From: Novosphingobium sp. AP12 | GTDB lineage: Bacteria > Pseudomonadota > Alphaproteobacteria > Sphingomonadales > Sphingomonadaceae | Length of the DNA: 64,000 bases | NCBI RefSeq assembly: GCF_000281975.1 | Contig: NZ_AKKE01000125.1 | Coordinates: 18,307 to 82,306 of the forward strand | Reading direction: 5' to 3' | Part shown: piece by piece, positions 8,961 through 16,502 of the stretch | Layout: each line of letters begins with the position of its first letter | Position numbering within the stretch: position 1 is the stretch's first letter | Position numbers and translations under genes: made by a program | Notes under the pieces: model-generated | Told to the model about the DNA's origin: nothing | Database searches by the model: none | What the model saw: the letters and a program-made list of their open reading frames with translations, nothing else

Positions 8961-9224
8961 ATGACGGAGCTTGACGAACTGCTCGGAAAAGTCCGGGCAA
9001 TGCCGGTCGATCCGCGCTTGGCGGGCATGGAGAGCGCCGTTTTTGCGGGCGTCGCGTCGCGCCGCGCGAGGGCGTCGTCGCGGGGCAGGTTGGCCCTTGC
9101 GGGCGTCGTCGCCATCAGCGTTGGCGTCTTCGGCGGGGTCCTTGCGGACACCGGGCCGGGCCATGACGTCAGGCCCGCCATGGTGGGCATGTCCGACTAT
9201 GCGCCGTCGAGGCTACTCGGGTAA
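8961..9224 (+). CDS. CnrY-like membrane anti-sigma factor
   Basis: 87 residues: a cytoplasmic N-terminal half (MTELDELLGKVRAMPVDPRL), a basic stretch, one TM helix (about residues 44-61, LALAGVVAISVGVFGGVL) and a short periplasmic tail with M and H. Length and topology match CnrY (95 residues), the anti-sigma factor that holds CnrH at the membrane. Primary-sequence similarity is low, as is usual for these small proteins, so the call rests on position: its stop overlaps the ATG of the CnrX-like gene (TAATG), which overlaps the ECF sigma gene. A GGAG lies 12 nt upstream of the ATG with weaker purines nearer. Confidence 0.65.
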   Translation: MTELDELLGKVRAMPVDPRLAGMESAVFAGVASRRARASSRGRLALAGVVAISVGVFGGVLADTGPGHDVRPAMVGMSDYAPSRLLG

Positions 9225-9673
9225 TGGCGATGGGCAAGCGTATAGGCGGGTATGCACTGGTCGCGATGATTGCGTTTCTGGCAGCGCTCGCCGCTGTGCT
9301 GGTCACACGGACCTGGATCCCGGCCCAGCCAAGGACTGAAAGCGAAGTTCATGCCCTAATCCACAAAGAGCTGGACCTCGATCCGCAACAGGAACAGCGC
9401 ATCGACAAGCTGGAAGCTGACTTCCTTGCCCGCCGGGCCGAACTGGAAGCCCAAATGCGCAGCGACAACGCCCGGCTCGCGCGCGCCATCGTGACCGAGC
9501 ATGGCTATGGGCCCAGCGTCAGCGGTGTGGTGGACCATATGCACTACGTCATGGGAACGTTGCAGAAAGAGACGCTCAAGCACATCTTCGCAGTACGCGC
9601 CGAATTGCGTGCGGATCAGGCCGCCAAGTTCGACACCGTCGTGACCGAGGTCCTGACCGCCACAGCGAAGTGA
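9224..9673 (+). CDS. CnrX-like periplasmic metal sensor
   Basis: 149 residues with an N-terminal membrane anchor (about 10-28) and an all-helical periplasmic domain closely resembling CnrX of Cupriavidus metallidurans (148 residues). The known CnrX metal ligands are H42, H46, E63, H119 and M123. Here, offset by one, H43 and H47 (HALIH), E64 (KLEADF) and H120 (KHIFAV) are kept, but the methionine is valine (V124). An extra DHMHYVM motif lies at 104-110. In the Cnr system CnrX senses Ni/Co and with CnrY releases the sigma factor. The lost thioether and the adjacent copA/copB suggest a changed metal preference; that is inference. Start and stop overlap both neighbours. Confidence 0.82.
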   Translation: MAMGKRIGGYALVAMIAFLAALAAVLVTRTWIPAQPRTESEVHALIHKELDLDPQQEQRIDKLEADFLARRAELEAQMRSDNARLARAIVTEHGYGPSVSGVVDHMHYVMGTLQKETLKHIFAVRAELRADQAAKFDTVVTEVLTATAK

Positions 9674-10251
9674 TCGTACCCGCCGCCGATCAGACCGACG
9701 CCGAACTGGCGGAACGCGCGCTCGCCGGGCAGGAGGCCGCCTTCGCTCAGCTAATGCGCCGGCACCGCAGCACGGTGTACCGGGTCGCTTGCAGTCATGT
9801 CGCCGATGCGACCCAGGCGTTGGACATCACACAGGAAACCTTCATTTCGGCGTTCGCCGCGCTCGATAGGTACGATCGTTCGCGGCCCTTTCGGCTGTGG
9901 ATCGCTCGGATCGCCATAAACAAGTGCCACGATTGGGGGCGCCGGCGAGCCGTACGCCGCCTCTTCGCTTTTGCCTTGCCGATCGACGAGGCCGCCACCG
10001 TGGCCGACGCTGATCCATCGCCGGAAGAGGTCGTCGGTGCGCGTGCGGAACTGGCACGGGTCAACGCCGCTATCGCTGCTTTGCCGGCAAATCTGAAGGA
10101 TGTCTTGATCCTACGTGCAATCGAAGATCTGAGCCAGGCCGAGGCCGCGCGAGTACTCGGCATCAGCGAAAAAGCGGTGGAGACCCGGCTCTATCGCGCG
10201 CGCAATAAGTTGAACCAACTGTTGAGGGATGGTGGCGGCACCCGCGTATAG
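9670..10251 (+). CDS. ECF-family RNA polymerase sigma factor, CnrH-like
   Basis: 193 residues, close to CnrH (191). Region 2 is visible as AFAQLMRRHRSTVYRVACSH and DITQETFISAFAALDRYD, followed by FRLWIARIAINKCHDWGRRR. Region 4 is LPANLKDVLILRAIEDLSQA with the helix-turn-helix AARVLGISEKAVETRLYRAR. The GTG start overlaps the stop of the CnrX-like gene (GTGA), indicating translational coupling. It should direct transcription of its own operon and of copA/copB, 35 bp downstream; czcA or copC may also be targets. CnrH-group sigma factors respond to periplasmic metal through CnrX/CnrY. Confidence 0.9.
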   Translation: MIVPAADQTDAELAERALAGQEAAFAQLMRRHRSTVYRVACSHVADATQALDITQETFISAFAALDRYDRSRPFRLWIARIAINKCHDWGRRRAVRRLFAFALPIDEAATVADADPSPEEVVGARAELARVNAAIAALPANLKDVLILRAIEDLSQAEAARVLGISEKAVETRLYRARNKLNQLLRDGGGTRV

Positions 10252-10286
10252 AAAGCATCACCCCCGCCGCGGAAGACCTATTTCCC

Positions 10287-12065
10287 ATGCCATCTGGTTC
10301 GCCTGTCAATATCGATCGCCGCACTTTGGTCCGCTCGCTGGGTGGGCTGGGCGCCATGCTTGCTGCTGCGCCCGCCGTTCCGTCGTGGGCACGCAGCACC
10401 ACGGTGGGCGTCCATGGCGGGATCGGGAATGTTCATCGCGGTAACGGAGTCCTAACCGGCGACGAGATTAGCTTAGACATCGGCACAAGCTATTTCGCAA
10501 CCGGCGGCAGGTCCGGCCACGCGATTACCGTCAACGGCAGCCTTCCCGCGCCGCTGATCCGCTTGCGCGAAGGACAGCGGGTTCGGCTCGCCGTCACCAA
10601 TCGCCTAGATGTGGACACATCGGTCCACTGGCATGGGCTCATCGTGCCGTTCCAAATGGACGGCGTGCCCGGTGTCAGCTTCCCCGGCATTCGGTCAGGC
10701 CAGACGTTCACCTACGACTTCACGCTCCGGCAGGCCGGCACCTACTGGTATCACAGCCATTCCGGCATGCAGGAGGCCGAGGGTCTCTACGGCCCGCTGA
10801 TCGTCGATCCGGCCGGTGAGGACCCGGTGCGCAGCGAGCGCGAGCATGTGATCGTGCTGTCCGACTGGAGCCCGGTGCATCCGCACGTTCAACTCAAGCG
10901 GCTCAAGCAAATGGGCGGCTACTACAACATGCAGCGCCAGACGCTGGGTGGCCTGCTTGCCGGGCGCGACCAGAAGCTACATGATCGCCTCGCGTGGGGC
11001 GCCATGCGCATGGACCCGACCGACATCTCCGACGTGACAGGGGCGACCTACAGCTATCTGGTCAACGGTCACGGCACGGCGGAAAACTGGACCGGCCTGT
11101 TCCACCCGGGCGAACGCGTGCGGCTGCGGATCATCAACGCCTCCGCAATGACAAACTTCAACGTGCGAATCCCGGGTCTCGTAATGACCGTGGTCCAGTG
11201 CGACGGCCAGAACGTCCAACCGGTCGACACGGACGAGTTCCAGATCGGCATTGCCGAAACGTACGACGTTGTGGTTCGCCCTACCGAGGCGGTCCCTTAC
11301 GCGCTGGTTGCGGAAGCCATCGACCGCTCGGGGCTGGTGCGCGCGACCTTAGCTCCGCGTCCCGGCATGACGGCAGAGATCCCGGCGCGGCGCCAAAGGC
11401 CACTGCTCGGGATGAAGGACATGGGCATGGACATGTCCGGCATGGACATGGGCAACGGCGGAGCGATCGACCTCAGCCAGCCTGCGAACGAAAGCATGGC
11501 CGGCCATTCGATGAATATGCGGGACCGTTCCGTGGCGCCGACAGTGGCCATGGGACCGGGCGTGGCAACCCTATCGCCCATGCCGGCCGACCGGACCGCC
11601 GATCGCCCGACCGGACTGGAAGAGGTCGATCACCGCGTCCTGACGTATGGCGATCTGCGGTCACTCGAACCTTTCGCCGACACCCGCATACCGACACGGA
11701 CGCTCGACATCCATCTAACCGCCAACATGGAACGCTACATGTGGTCGTTCGATGGCGTGAAGCTGTCCGACGGCGCCGCACCGATCCCGTTCCGTCACAT
11801 GGAGCGGGTCCGCGTCAATCTGATCAACGACACGATGATGCCGCACCCGATCCACTTGCACGGTCACTTCTTCCAGCTGGTGACGGGGGCAGGCGCGCAC
11901 AATCCCGTGAAGCATACGGTGAACGTCCTGCCGGGCGGTAAGATCAGCTTTGACCTGACCGCCGACGCGCTCGGCGACTGGGCCTTCCACTGTCACATGC
12001 TGATGCACATGCACGCCGGGATGATGCGCGTCGTCACCGTACGACATGGGGAGGCCGAGGCATGA
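10287..12065 (+). CDS. copA: Multicopper oxidase CopA, Tat-exported
   Basis: 592 residues. The N-terminus has a twin-arginine signal (IDRRTLVRSLGGLGAMLAAA). Three cupredoxin domains carry the copper sites HWHG (from H114), YHSHSG, HPIHLHG (from H520) and HCHMLMHMHAGM (from H568). A Met-rich insert MKDMGMDMSGMDMG begins at about residue 376, with further Met/His motifs (MAGHSMNM) to about 410, as in the PcoA/CopA family. The enzyme is periplasmic and is thought to oxidise Cu(I) and sequester copper. It lies 35 bp after the ECF sigma gene and overlaps copB by ATGA, so the regulator and effector genes form one operon. Confidence 0.96.
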   Translation: MPSGSPVNIDRRTLVRSLGGLGAMLAAAPAVPSWARSTTVGVHGGIGNVHRGNGVLTGDEISLDIGTSYFATGGRSGHAITVNGSLPAPLIRLREGQRVRLAVTNRLDVDTSVHWHGLIVPFQMDGVPGVSFPGIRSGQTFTYDFTLRQAGTYWYHSHSGMQEAEGLYGPLIVDPAGEDPVRSEREHVIVLSDWSPVHPHVQLKRLKQMGGYYNMQRQTLGGLLAGRDQKLHDRLAWGAMRMDPTDISDVTGATYSYLVNGHGTAENWTGLFHPGERVRLRIINASAMTNFNVRIPGLVMTVVQCDGQNVQPVDTDEFQIGIAETYDVVVRPTEAVPYALVAEAIDRSGLVRATLAPRPGMTAEIPARRQRPLLGMKDMGMDMSGMDMGNGGAIDLSQPANESMAGHSMNMRDRSVAPTVAMGPGVATLSPMPADRTADRPTGLEEVDHRVLTYGDLRSLEPFADTRIPTRTLDIHLTANMERYMWSFDGVKLSDGAAPIPFRHMERVRVNLINDTMMPHPIHLHGHFFQLVTGAGAHNPVKHTVNVLPGGKISFDLTADALGDWAFHCHMLMHMHAGMMRVVTVRHGEAEA

Positions 12066-12961
12066 AGATGCTGGTTCACGCCGCTGGCCTATTGCTGGCG
12101 GCGCTGCCGCTTCCGGTTCTCGCGCAAGACATTGAAGCGATGGATCATGGGAATGACGGACAGGGCGTCAATCCGGAGGGCGAAATCCATGCCGAGCACG
12201 GCGTGGAGGCGGACCCGGAGATTCCGACGGGCGAAGCGCCATCCGTTCCCGCAGATCACGCCGCAGATGCCTTTTACGACCCCGATGTCATGAGCAGTGC
12301 TCGCAACGCGATGACCCGGGAGAACGGCGGCATGACTTTCTCAAAATTGATGATTGACCGACTAGAGTATCGCGCCGCTCGGAACGGTGATGGATACCAT
12401 TGGGAAGGCGAAGGCTGGATAGGCGGCGACATCGACCGCCTGGCCTTCAAGACCGAAGGCGAGGGCGACATCGGCGGCCGCCTGGATCGTGCCGAAATTC
12501 AGGCGTTGTATCGCCACGCAGTGGGCCCCTGGTTCAATCTCGAGGCCGGCGTACGGCATGATGTTCGTGCCGGTCCGCAGCGGACTTATGCTACGATCGG
12601 GATCGAGGGGCTGGCCCCGTATTGGTTCGAACTGGGGACCCAGGCGTTCATATCCGACCGGGGCGACCTGCATGTCCGCCTCGAGGGCAGTTACGACTTG
12701 CGCGTTTCGCAGCGCCTGATCCTACAGCCTGCCGCCGAAATTAACATCGCCGCGCAGGACGTGCCTGAACTCGGGATCGGGTCAGGCCTAAGCGAGGTCG
12801 AGCTGGGCCTGCGGCTTCGTTACGAGATCACGCACGAGTTCGCGCCCTACGTCGGGGTAAATTGGGAAAGGAGCTTCGGAGATACCGCGCGCTTCGCGCA
12901 TCTCCAAGGTGACAGAGCTTCAAGCACCAGTCTAGTATTGGGAACGCGCTTCTGGTTTTGA
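12062..12961 (+). CDS. copB: Outer-membrane copper resistance protein CopB
   Basis: 299 residues: signal peptide (about 1-21, LPVLAQ), a short His/Asp/Glu-rich N-terminal stretch (DHGNDGQG, HAEHGVEA), then the CopB/PcoB beta-barrel domain starting at KLMIDRLEYR and running through WEGEGWIGGD, ALYRHAVGPWFNLEAGVRHD, WFELGTQAFIS and the ending TRFWF with C-terminal Phe. CopB pairs with CopA in periplasmic copper detoxification. The N-terminal Met/His repeat region is shorter than in PcoB. ATGA overlap with copA shows coupling. No hairpin terminator is apparent just downstream. Confidence 0.94.
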   Translation: MKMLVHAAGLLLAALPLPVLAQDIEAMDHGNDGQGVNPEGEIHAEHGVEADPEIPTGEAPSVPADHAADAFYDPDVMSSARNAMTRENGGMTFSKLMIDRLEYRAARNGDGYHWEGEGWIGGDIDRLAFKTEGEGDIGGRLDRAEIQALYRHAVGPWFNLEAGVRHDVRAGPQRTYATIGIEGLAPYWFELGTQAFISDRGDLHVRLEGSYDLRVSQRLILQPAAEINIAAQDVPELGIGSGLSEVELGLRLRYEITHEFAPYVGVNWERSFGDTARFAHLQGDRASSTSLVLGTRFWF

Positions 12962-13565
12962 CAGCCCCGCTCGCAAGCCTGAACGCGCACATTAGCATTT
13001 GCATTACATCTCGCGGTATCGTCGCGCAGATCTGTCAGGAGCCGCGTGCTAGCGGATTCTCGCGCTATCGAAGATTGTGAGAATCGCCGAACGAGATCGG
13101 CCGCCGATTTTGTCAGGTGCCTTGGCTCTTGGTCATGCCGTTAAGCAACGGAAGGGCAGTAGCCCGTGGTGTTCGCGTGGGTGCCGGCAGCTCTTCAGGA
13201 GAAGCTGCAGCTCACGCAACAAACGTTGAGCGGACGATTCGCTAGAGACCGTCACCAGGGCTGAATAATTCCCGGTATCTTCTTCGAAATCCACCGTTGC
13301 CACCGAGTCCGCTTAGGATCACTGGGAAACCCCTCAATGGCCTCCCAGACGCGTGGGTAGGTAACATCCCGGATCTTTGCTCCGGTCACCACGGCAAAAA
13401 GCATGCTACCGGTCCGTTGCCATTGCATAAGGACGTGATGGATGCTCGAAACGACTGCTTGGCATTACCGGTCTCGATCCACCCGGCAACGTATGATAAC
13501 AGGATATCGACCCCAAATTCGTGGTGTTTCACGGACGCTCCCTGGCGCGGGGGAGACCATCGAAC
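12962..13565. other. 600-bp intergenic stretch between copB and the first PIN toxin gene
   Basis: No confident gene. The only coding-like signal is the short minus-strand frame at 13252-13428 described separately. The rest shows no clear hairpin, repeat or transposon end to my reading. Confidence 0.5.
13252..13428 (-). CDS. Possible small protein or gene remnant (58 aa)
   Basis: A minus-strand open frame encodes 58 residues beginning MQWQRTGSMLFAVVTG and ending KKIPGIIQPW. Composition is protein-like: a hydrophobic start, then AKIRDVTYPRVWEAIEGF and a Trp/Arg/Lys-rich RTRWQRWISKK. No ribosome site is obvious and I do not recognise the family. It may be a real small protein or the tail of a broken gene. 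Confidence 0.25.
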   Translation of the reverse strand: MQWQRTGSMLFAVVTGAKIRDVTYPRVWEAIEGFPSDPKRTRWQRWISKKIPGIIQPW

Positions 13566-13955
13566 CTACCGGATCTGAACGACCTTCACACCCGCGTCTT
13601 GCCCTACTAGGTTCCATTGCGAGTCACTGGTCCAAGCGGGAAGACCGTCGCGCTGGGCGAGGGCAAGGCAATACCGATCGCCGAGCGACAACCCGGCGCT
13701 CGCGGTCACCGAACGCAGGCGCCCCGCGATCCGCGAGGTGGCGTGATCGGCCGGAACGATCGCGATCGGTAGGGGATCGAGCATGGCGTCGATCGCGGCC
13801 GAGGGCATGCCCAGGTGGGCGTAATGGCTGACGACTTCGGCATAATTCACGACGCTCATGCGGGCGGAGGCGATCGCCTTGGCGACCTTGGTCGCACCTT
13901 TTTCTTGTTTCAGCATGGCGATCAGCGCGGAAGCATCGAGAATGAAATCACTCAT
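13566..13955 (-). CDS. vapC: PIN-domain ribonuclease toxin, VapC-like
   Basis: 129 residues of a PIN nuclease. The acidic residues of the active site are visible: D7 (FILDASAL), the Glu in NYAEVV (about residue 39), D92-region (LSLGDRYCLALA) and the Asp in WTSDSQW. PIN toxins cleave RNA and are neutralised by a cognate antitoxin. Its ATG overlaps the stop of the AbrB-type antitoxin gene (ATGA), the standard antitoxin-first order. Confidence 0.88.
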   Translation of the reverse strand: MSDFILDASALIAMLKQEKGATKVAKAIASARMSVVNYAEVVSHYAHLGMPSAAIDAMLDPLPIAIVPADHATSRIAGRLRSVTASAGLSLGDRYCLALAQRDGLPAWTSDSQWNLVGQDAGVKVVQIR

Positions 13956-14197
13956 TCGCCGCTGTCCTCACGGCGGCGGGCAAGAAAGCTATCGACGCCA
14001 GCATCAGGATTGTCGCCCGTGTATTGCTTGGCTAACGCCTGCGCGCGCGCCACGGCCTGAGCTGCAGTCCTGAGAACAACGCCATCGTCCGTCTCCTCGA
14101 GAAAGACCGCGCCGCCGCTGGTTAGCCCGAGGCGCTTCCGCACGTCAGCAGGTAAGCTCATGCGGCCATTTGGCGTAATGTTGACCTGAAGCGTCAT
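13952..14197 (-). CDS. AbrB/MazE-type antitoxin of the first PIN module
   Basis: 81 residues. The N-terminus MTLQVNITPNGRMSLPADVR is the swapped-hairpin AbrB DNA-binding fold; the C-terminal part (ALAKQYTGDNPDAGVDSFLARRRED) would wrap the toxin. The ATG at 14197 gives the expected N-terminus; upstream in-frame starts add an unrelated leader. It probably represses its own promoter in the intergenic region 14198-14485, shared with the second module. Confidence 0.82.
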   Translation of the reverse strand: MTLQVNITPNGRMSLPADVRKRLGLTSGGAVFLEETDDGVVLRTAAQAVARAQALAKQYTGDNPDAGVDSFLARRREDSGE

Positions 14198-14428
14198 CGA
14201 CAACTCGCTTAGAATGAAATGCCCTAGCGGCCTCGATAGCACAACTTACTGTCATGCGCCACGTCGGCTGTGTTATGGTATAACCATGGCGGTTTGACAC
14301 GTCTCTGCGGATTAGGCGAGGACGATTTTCCGGTAACACCGATCCTTGCGATAACCCGCAACGTCCGATAACGATGATTCTCGGACACAAGAGGGGGCCT
14401 GTGGAATCGCACAGTTGCATTCTCAGTT

Positions 14429-14465
14429 GGCTCAATGGTAGAATGCACAATCGGTTCAATAGTTG
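14429..14465. repeat. Two direct repeats, 24-bp period, in the shared toxin-antitoxin promoter region
   Basis: GGCTCAATGGTAG (14429-14441) and GGTTCAATAGTTG (14453-14465) match at 10 of 13 positions and start 24 bp apart, 20 bp in front of the second antitoxin start. They fit operator sites for an AbrB-type autorepressor. The remainder of 14198-14428 shows no gene. Confidence 0.4.
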
Positions 14466-14485
14466 GGTTATCGGAGGTTCACGTC

Positions 14486-14734
14486 ATGGCAGTTCATAGC
14501 GTTAAAGTTATGCCGGACGGGCGCATCCAGATACCGGCACAGCTGCGCCGCGAGATGAAGCTTTCGGGCGGCGAGACGCTTAACCTCGAATTGCGGGATG
14601 GTACGCTTTCGGTGCGCCGCCCGTCCAAGACACTCGAAGCCGTTCGGGCCATGCTTGCGCCGTATCTCGACCCTGAGGTCGATCTGCAGGCGGAATTAAA
14701 AGCGATGCGCGTGGAAGATGCCGCCCGTGATTGA
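14486..14734 (+). CDS. AbrB/MazE-type antitoxin of the second PIN module
   Basis: 82 residues: MAVHSVKVMPDGRIQIPAQL is the AbrB-like DNA-binding part, followed by a C-terminal toxin-binding tail ending in LKAMRVEDAARD. The ATG at 14486 has a strong CGGAGG 8 nt upstream, so a longer frame starting 51 nt earlier is rejected. It overlaps the downstream toxin gene. Although of the same fold as the antitoxin at 13952-14197, the sequences are well diverged, so the pairs are not recent duplicates. Confidence 0.82.
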   Translation: MAVHSVKVMPDGRIQIPAQLRREMKLSGGETLNLELRDGTLSVRRPSKTLEAVRAMLAPYLDPEVDLQAELKAMRVEDAARD

Positions 14735-15110
14735 AAGCCTGCTGGATAGTTCCACGGTGCTCGCCTTCATTCGCGGAGAACCCCACCAGCTCGATGAAGA
14801 CCAAGTACTCGCTGGTGCGGGCATCTGCAGTGTCAACTTGGCCGAGGTCATCGGCGTCCTTCTCGCGAAGGGCGTGCCGGACGAGCGGATTACGTCTGCG
14901 ATCGGCCGCCTCGGCCTGAAGGTCGTCCCGCTCGACGGCGACGCGGCAACACTTGCTGGCCGCCTCATTCCGGTGGCGCGGCCACTGGGCATCGGCCTTG
15001 GCGATTGTGCGTGCATCGCGGCCGGCATGACCCTCCAGGTGCCGATTTACACAGGGGACCGCGATTGGCTGAAGCTGCATATCGACGCTGATATCAAGCT
15101 GATCCGATAG
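14718..15110 (+). CDS. PIN-domain ribonuclease toxin of the second module
   Basis: 130 residues. PIN acidic residues are seen in LLDSSTVLAFI, NLAEVIG, GLGDCACIAAG and YTGDRDWLKL. The ATG start gives a 17-nt overlap with the antitoxin gene; a GTG at 14727 would cut this to 8 nt and is equally possible. The recombinase gene begins 3 bp after the stop, so toxin, antitoxin and recombinase may be co-transcribed, which would tie addiction to the mobile or multimer-resolution function. Confidence 0.86.
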   Translation: MPPVIESLLDSSTVLAFIRGEPHQLDEDQVLAGAGICSVNLAEVIGVLLAKGVPDERITSAIGRLGLKVVPLDGDAATLAGRLIPVARPLGIGLGDCACIAAGMTLQVPIYTGDRDWLKLHIDADIKLIR

Positions 15111-15113
15111 GCC

Positions 15114-16115
15114 GTGCCGAACGACCTGCTTCCAATTTCTGCGCATTTGCCTGCGGACATTGCGGCCGAGATCGAGGAGGCGCGTGACACGCTGGCCGCC
15201 TCAAAAGCATCGTCCACCCAGAAAGCTTACGCTTCCGACTGGCGGCGGTTCTGCGACTTTTGCGAAGCGCGCAATGTCGAGGCGCTGCCGGCGCATCCCG
15301 ACATTGTGGCCCTTTTCATCCACGTAGAAGCTGAGGCCGGCATCGCGCCGGTCACGATCGGTCGCCGCGTCGCTGCCATCGCCCACCATCACCGGGATGC
15401 CGGTCTCTCGCCGCCGACGGCCCGAGACGATGCCGGGGTTATCGCCCGAATGCTCGCCGGCGTGCGGCGAAAGTATGCGCGGAAGAAAGACCAGAAGTCG
15501 CCGGTACAGGCCGATGTGTTGAAGGCGATGTTGGCGACGATCGAGGGCATGGGGGTGCGGGCGCGACGGGACCGTGCGATCCTGGCGCTGGGAATGGCAG
15601 GCGCGTTCCGCCGCTCCGAGCTGGCCGCGCTTCGGCTCGAGGATCTCAAATTCACCAACACGGGGCTGCGCATCACCATCCCCAGGTCCAAGCGCGACCA
15701 GGAGGGCGCCGGCCAGACCATCGCCATCCCCGAAGGCCGCTTCATTAGGCCGGTTACGCTGCTGCGCCACTGGCTCCACGCGGCCGATCTGCTGTCTCCC
15801 GACCCGGCGACCGGGAAAGCGCGCACCGGCCCGGTGTTCCTGCGCCTGACCCGTTCGGACGTCACCACTAGCGCCGCGATCACCGACAAGACGATCGCGC
15901 GCCTGGTCAAAACGACCGCGGCTGCGGCGGACCTCGACCCGTCACTCTATTCCGCACACTCGCTTCGTGCGGGCTTCCTCACCGAGGCAGCGGCGCGGCG
16001 TGCCAACCTGTTCAAAATGAAGGACCACAGCCGGCACAAGTCTCTCGATACGGTTGCCGACTACGTGCGCGATGCGGCCATGTTCGACGACCATGCCGGC
16101 GACGGCTTCCTGTAG
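15114..16115 (+). CDS. Tyrosine recombinase / site-specific integrase
   Basis: 333 residues. N-terminal SAM-like core-binding domain (about 30-120: SSTQKAYASDWRRFCDFC, RRVAAIAHHHRDAG) and C-terminal catalytic domain. Catalytic residues: R166 in GAFRRSELAALR, K193 in the beta-hairpin RSKRDQ, H282 and R285 in AHSLRAGF, H308 in HSRHKS, and nucleophile Y317 in TVADYVRD. It would cut and rejoin DNA at paired core sites. GTG start, 3 bp after the PIN toxin gene. This integrase class is common on sphingomonad plasmids, where it may resolve multimers or mobilise islands. A cluster of inverted repeats downstream could be a target. Confidence 0.9.
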   Translation: MPNDLLPISAHLPADIAAEIEEARDTLAASKASSTQKAYASDWRRFCDFCEARNVEALPAHPDIVALFIHVEAEAGIAPVTIGRRVAAIAHHHRDAGLSPPTARDDAGVIARMLAGVRRKYARKKDQKSPVQADVLKAMLATIEGMGVRARRDRAILALGMAGAFRRSELAALRLEDLKFTNTGLRITIPRSKRDQEGAGQTIAIPEGRFIRPVTLLRHWLHAADLLSPDPATGKARTGPVFLRLTRSDVTTSAAITDKTIARLVKTTAAAADLDPSLYSAHSLRAGFLTEAAARRANLFKMKDHSRHKSLDTVADYVRDAAMFDDHAGDGFL

Positions 16116-16181
16116 GTGTAGTCGCTCGCGCGCATAGGGGCCTTTGCTCGCAAATTGAGCGATGTCCTGCTCGGATTAGCT

Positions 16182-16248
16182 GACAATGGGCGAGAGGCAT
16201 GGCTCACACTGTCTGCAACCGTGCTCGCCATTGTCCAACGCCTCTCGC
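16182..16248. repeat. Nested inverted repeats downstream of the recombinase gene
   Basis: GACAATGGGCGAG (16182-16194) pairs with CTCGCCATTGTC (16224-16235) with one base missing, and GCGAGAGGC (16190-16198) pairs perfectly with GCCTCTCGC (16240-16248). The two overlapping dyads lie 67 bp behind the recombinase stop and could be a recombination site or a complex terminator. The rest of 16116-16502 holds no gene that I can support. Confidence 0.45.
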
Positions 16249-16502
16249 AAACGGAACAGTCTGCTCATGCTATCTGCCAATCACACCAAGGTTGTGGCAA
16301 GCGGCCATTCGAACAGGCTCTATGCCATAGCTACAATGCGCCCATTGTCGCCATCCAGCGACCTCGTTCCGTTGCTCTGAAGCGGTCATTCGTCCAAGTT
16401 GGACCGGTCCGTCTGACAGTCGAAAAGCTATCCGTCGGCTAGCGCTCCAGAGTTGCCATCAGATATTCAACGTAATCCTACTCCATGCAGACGTTCAGAT
16501 CA

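Noticed and set aside
14429..14477. tRNA-like text (GCTCAATGGTAGAATGC followed by CGGTTCAAT) in the toxin-antitoxin intergenic region
   Set aside because: The D-arm-like and T-arm-like parts are only about 20 nt apart, leaving no room for an anticodon arm, and no acceptor stem pairs. Better explained as direct repeats.
16155..16442. 95-codon plus-strand frame behind the recombinase
   Set aside because: It begins within the inverted-repeat cluster, has no ribosome site and its translation is not protein-like.
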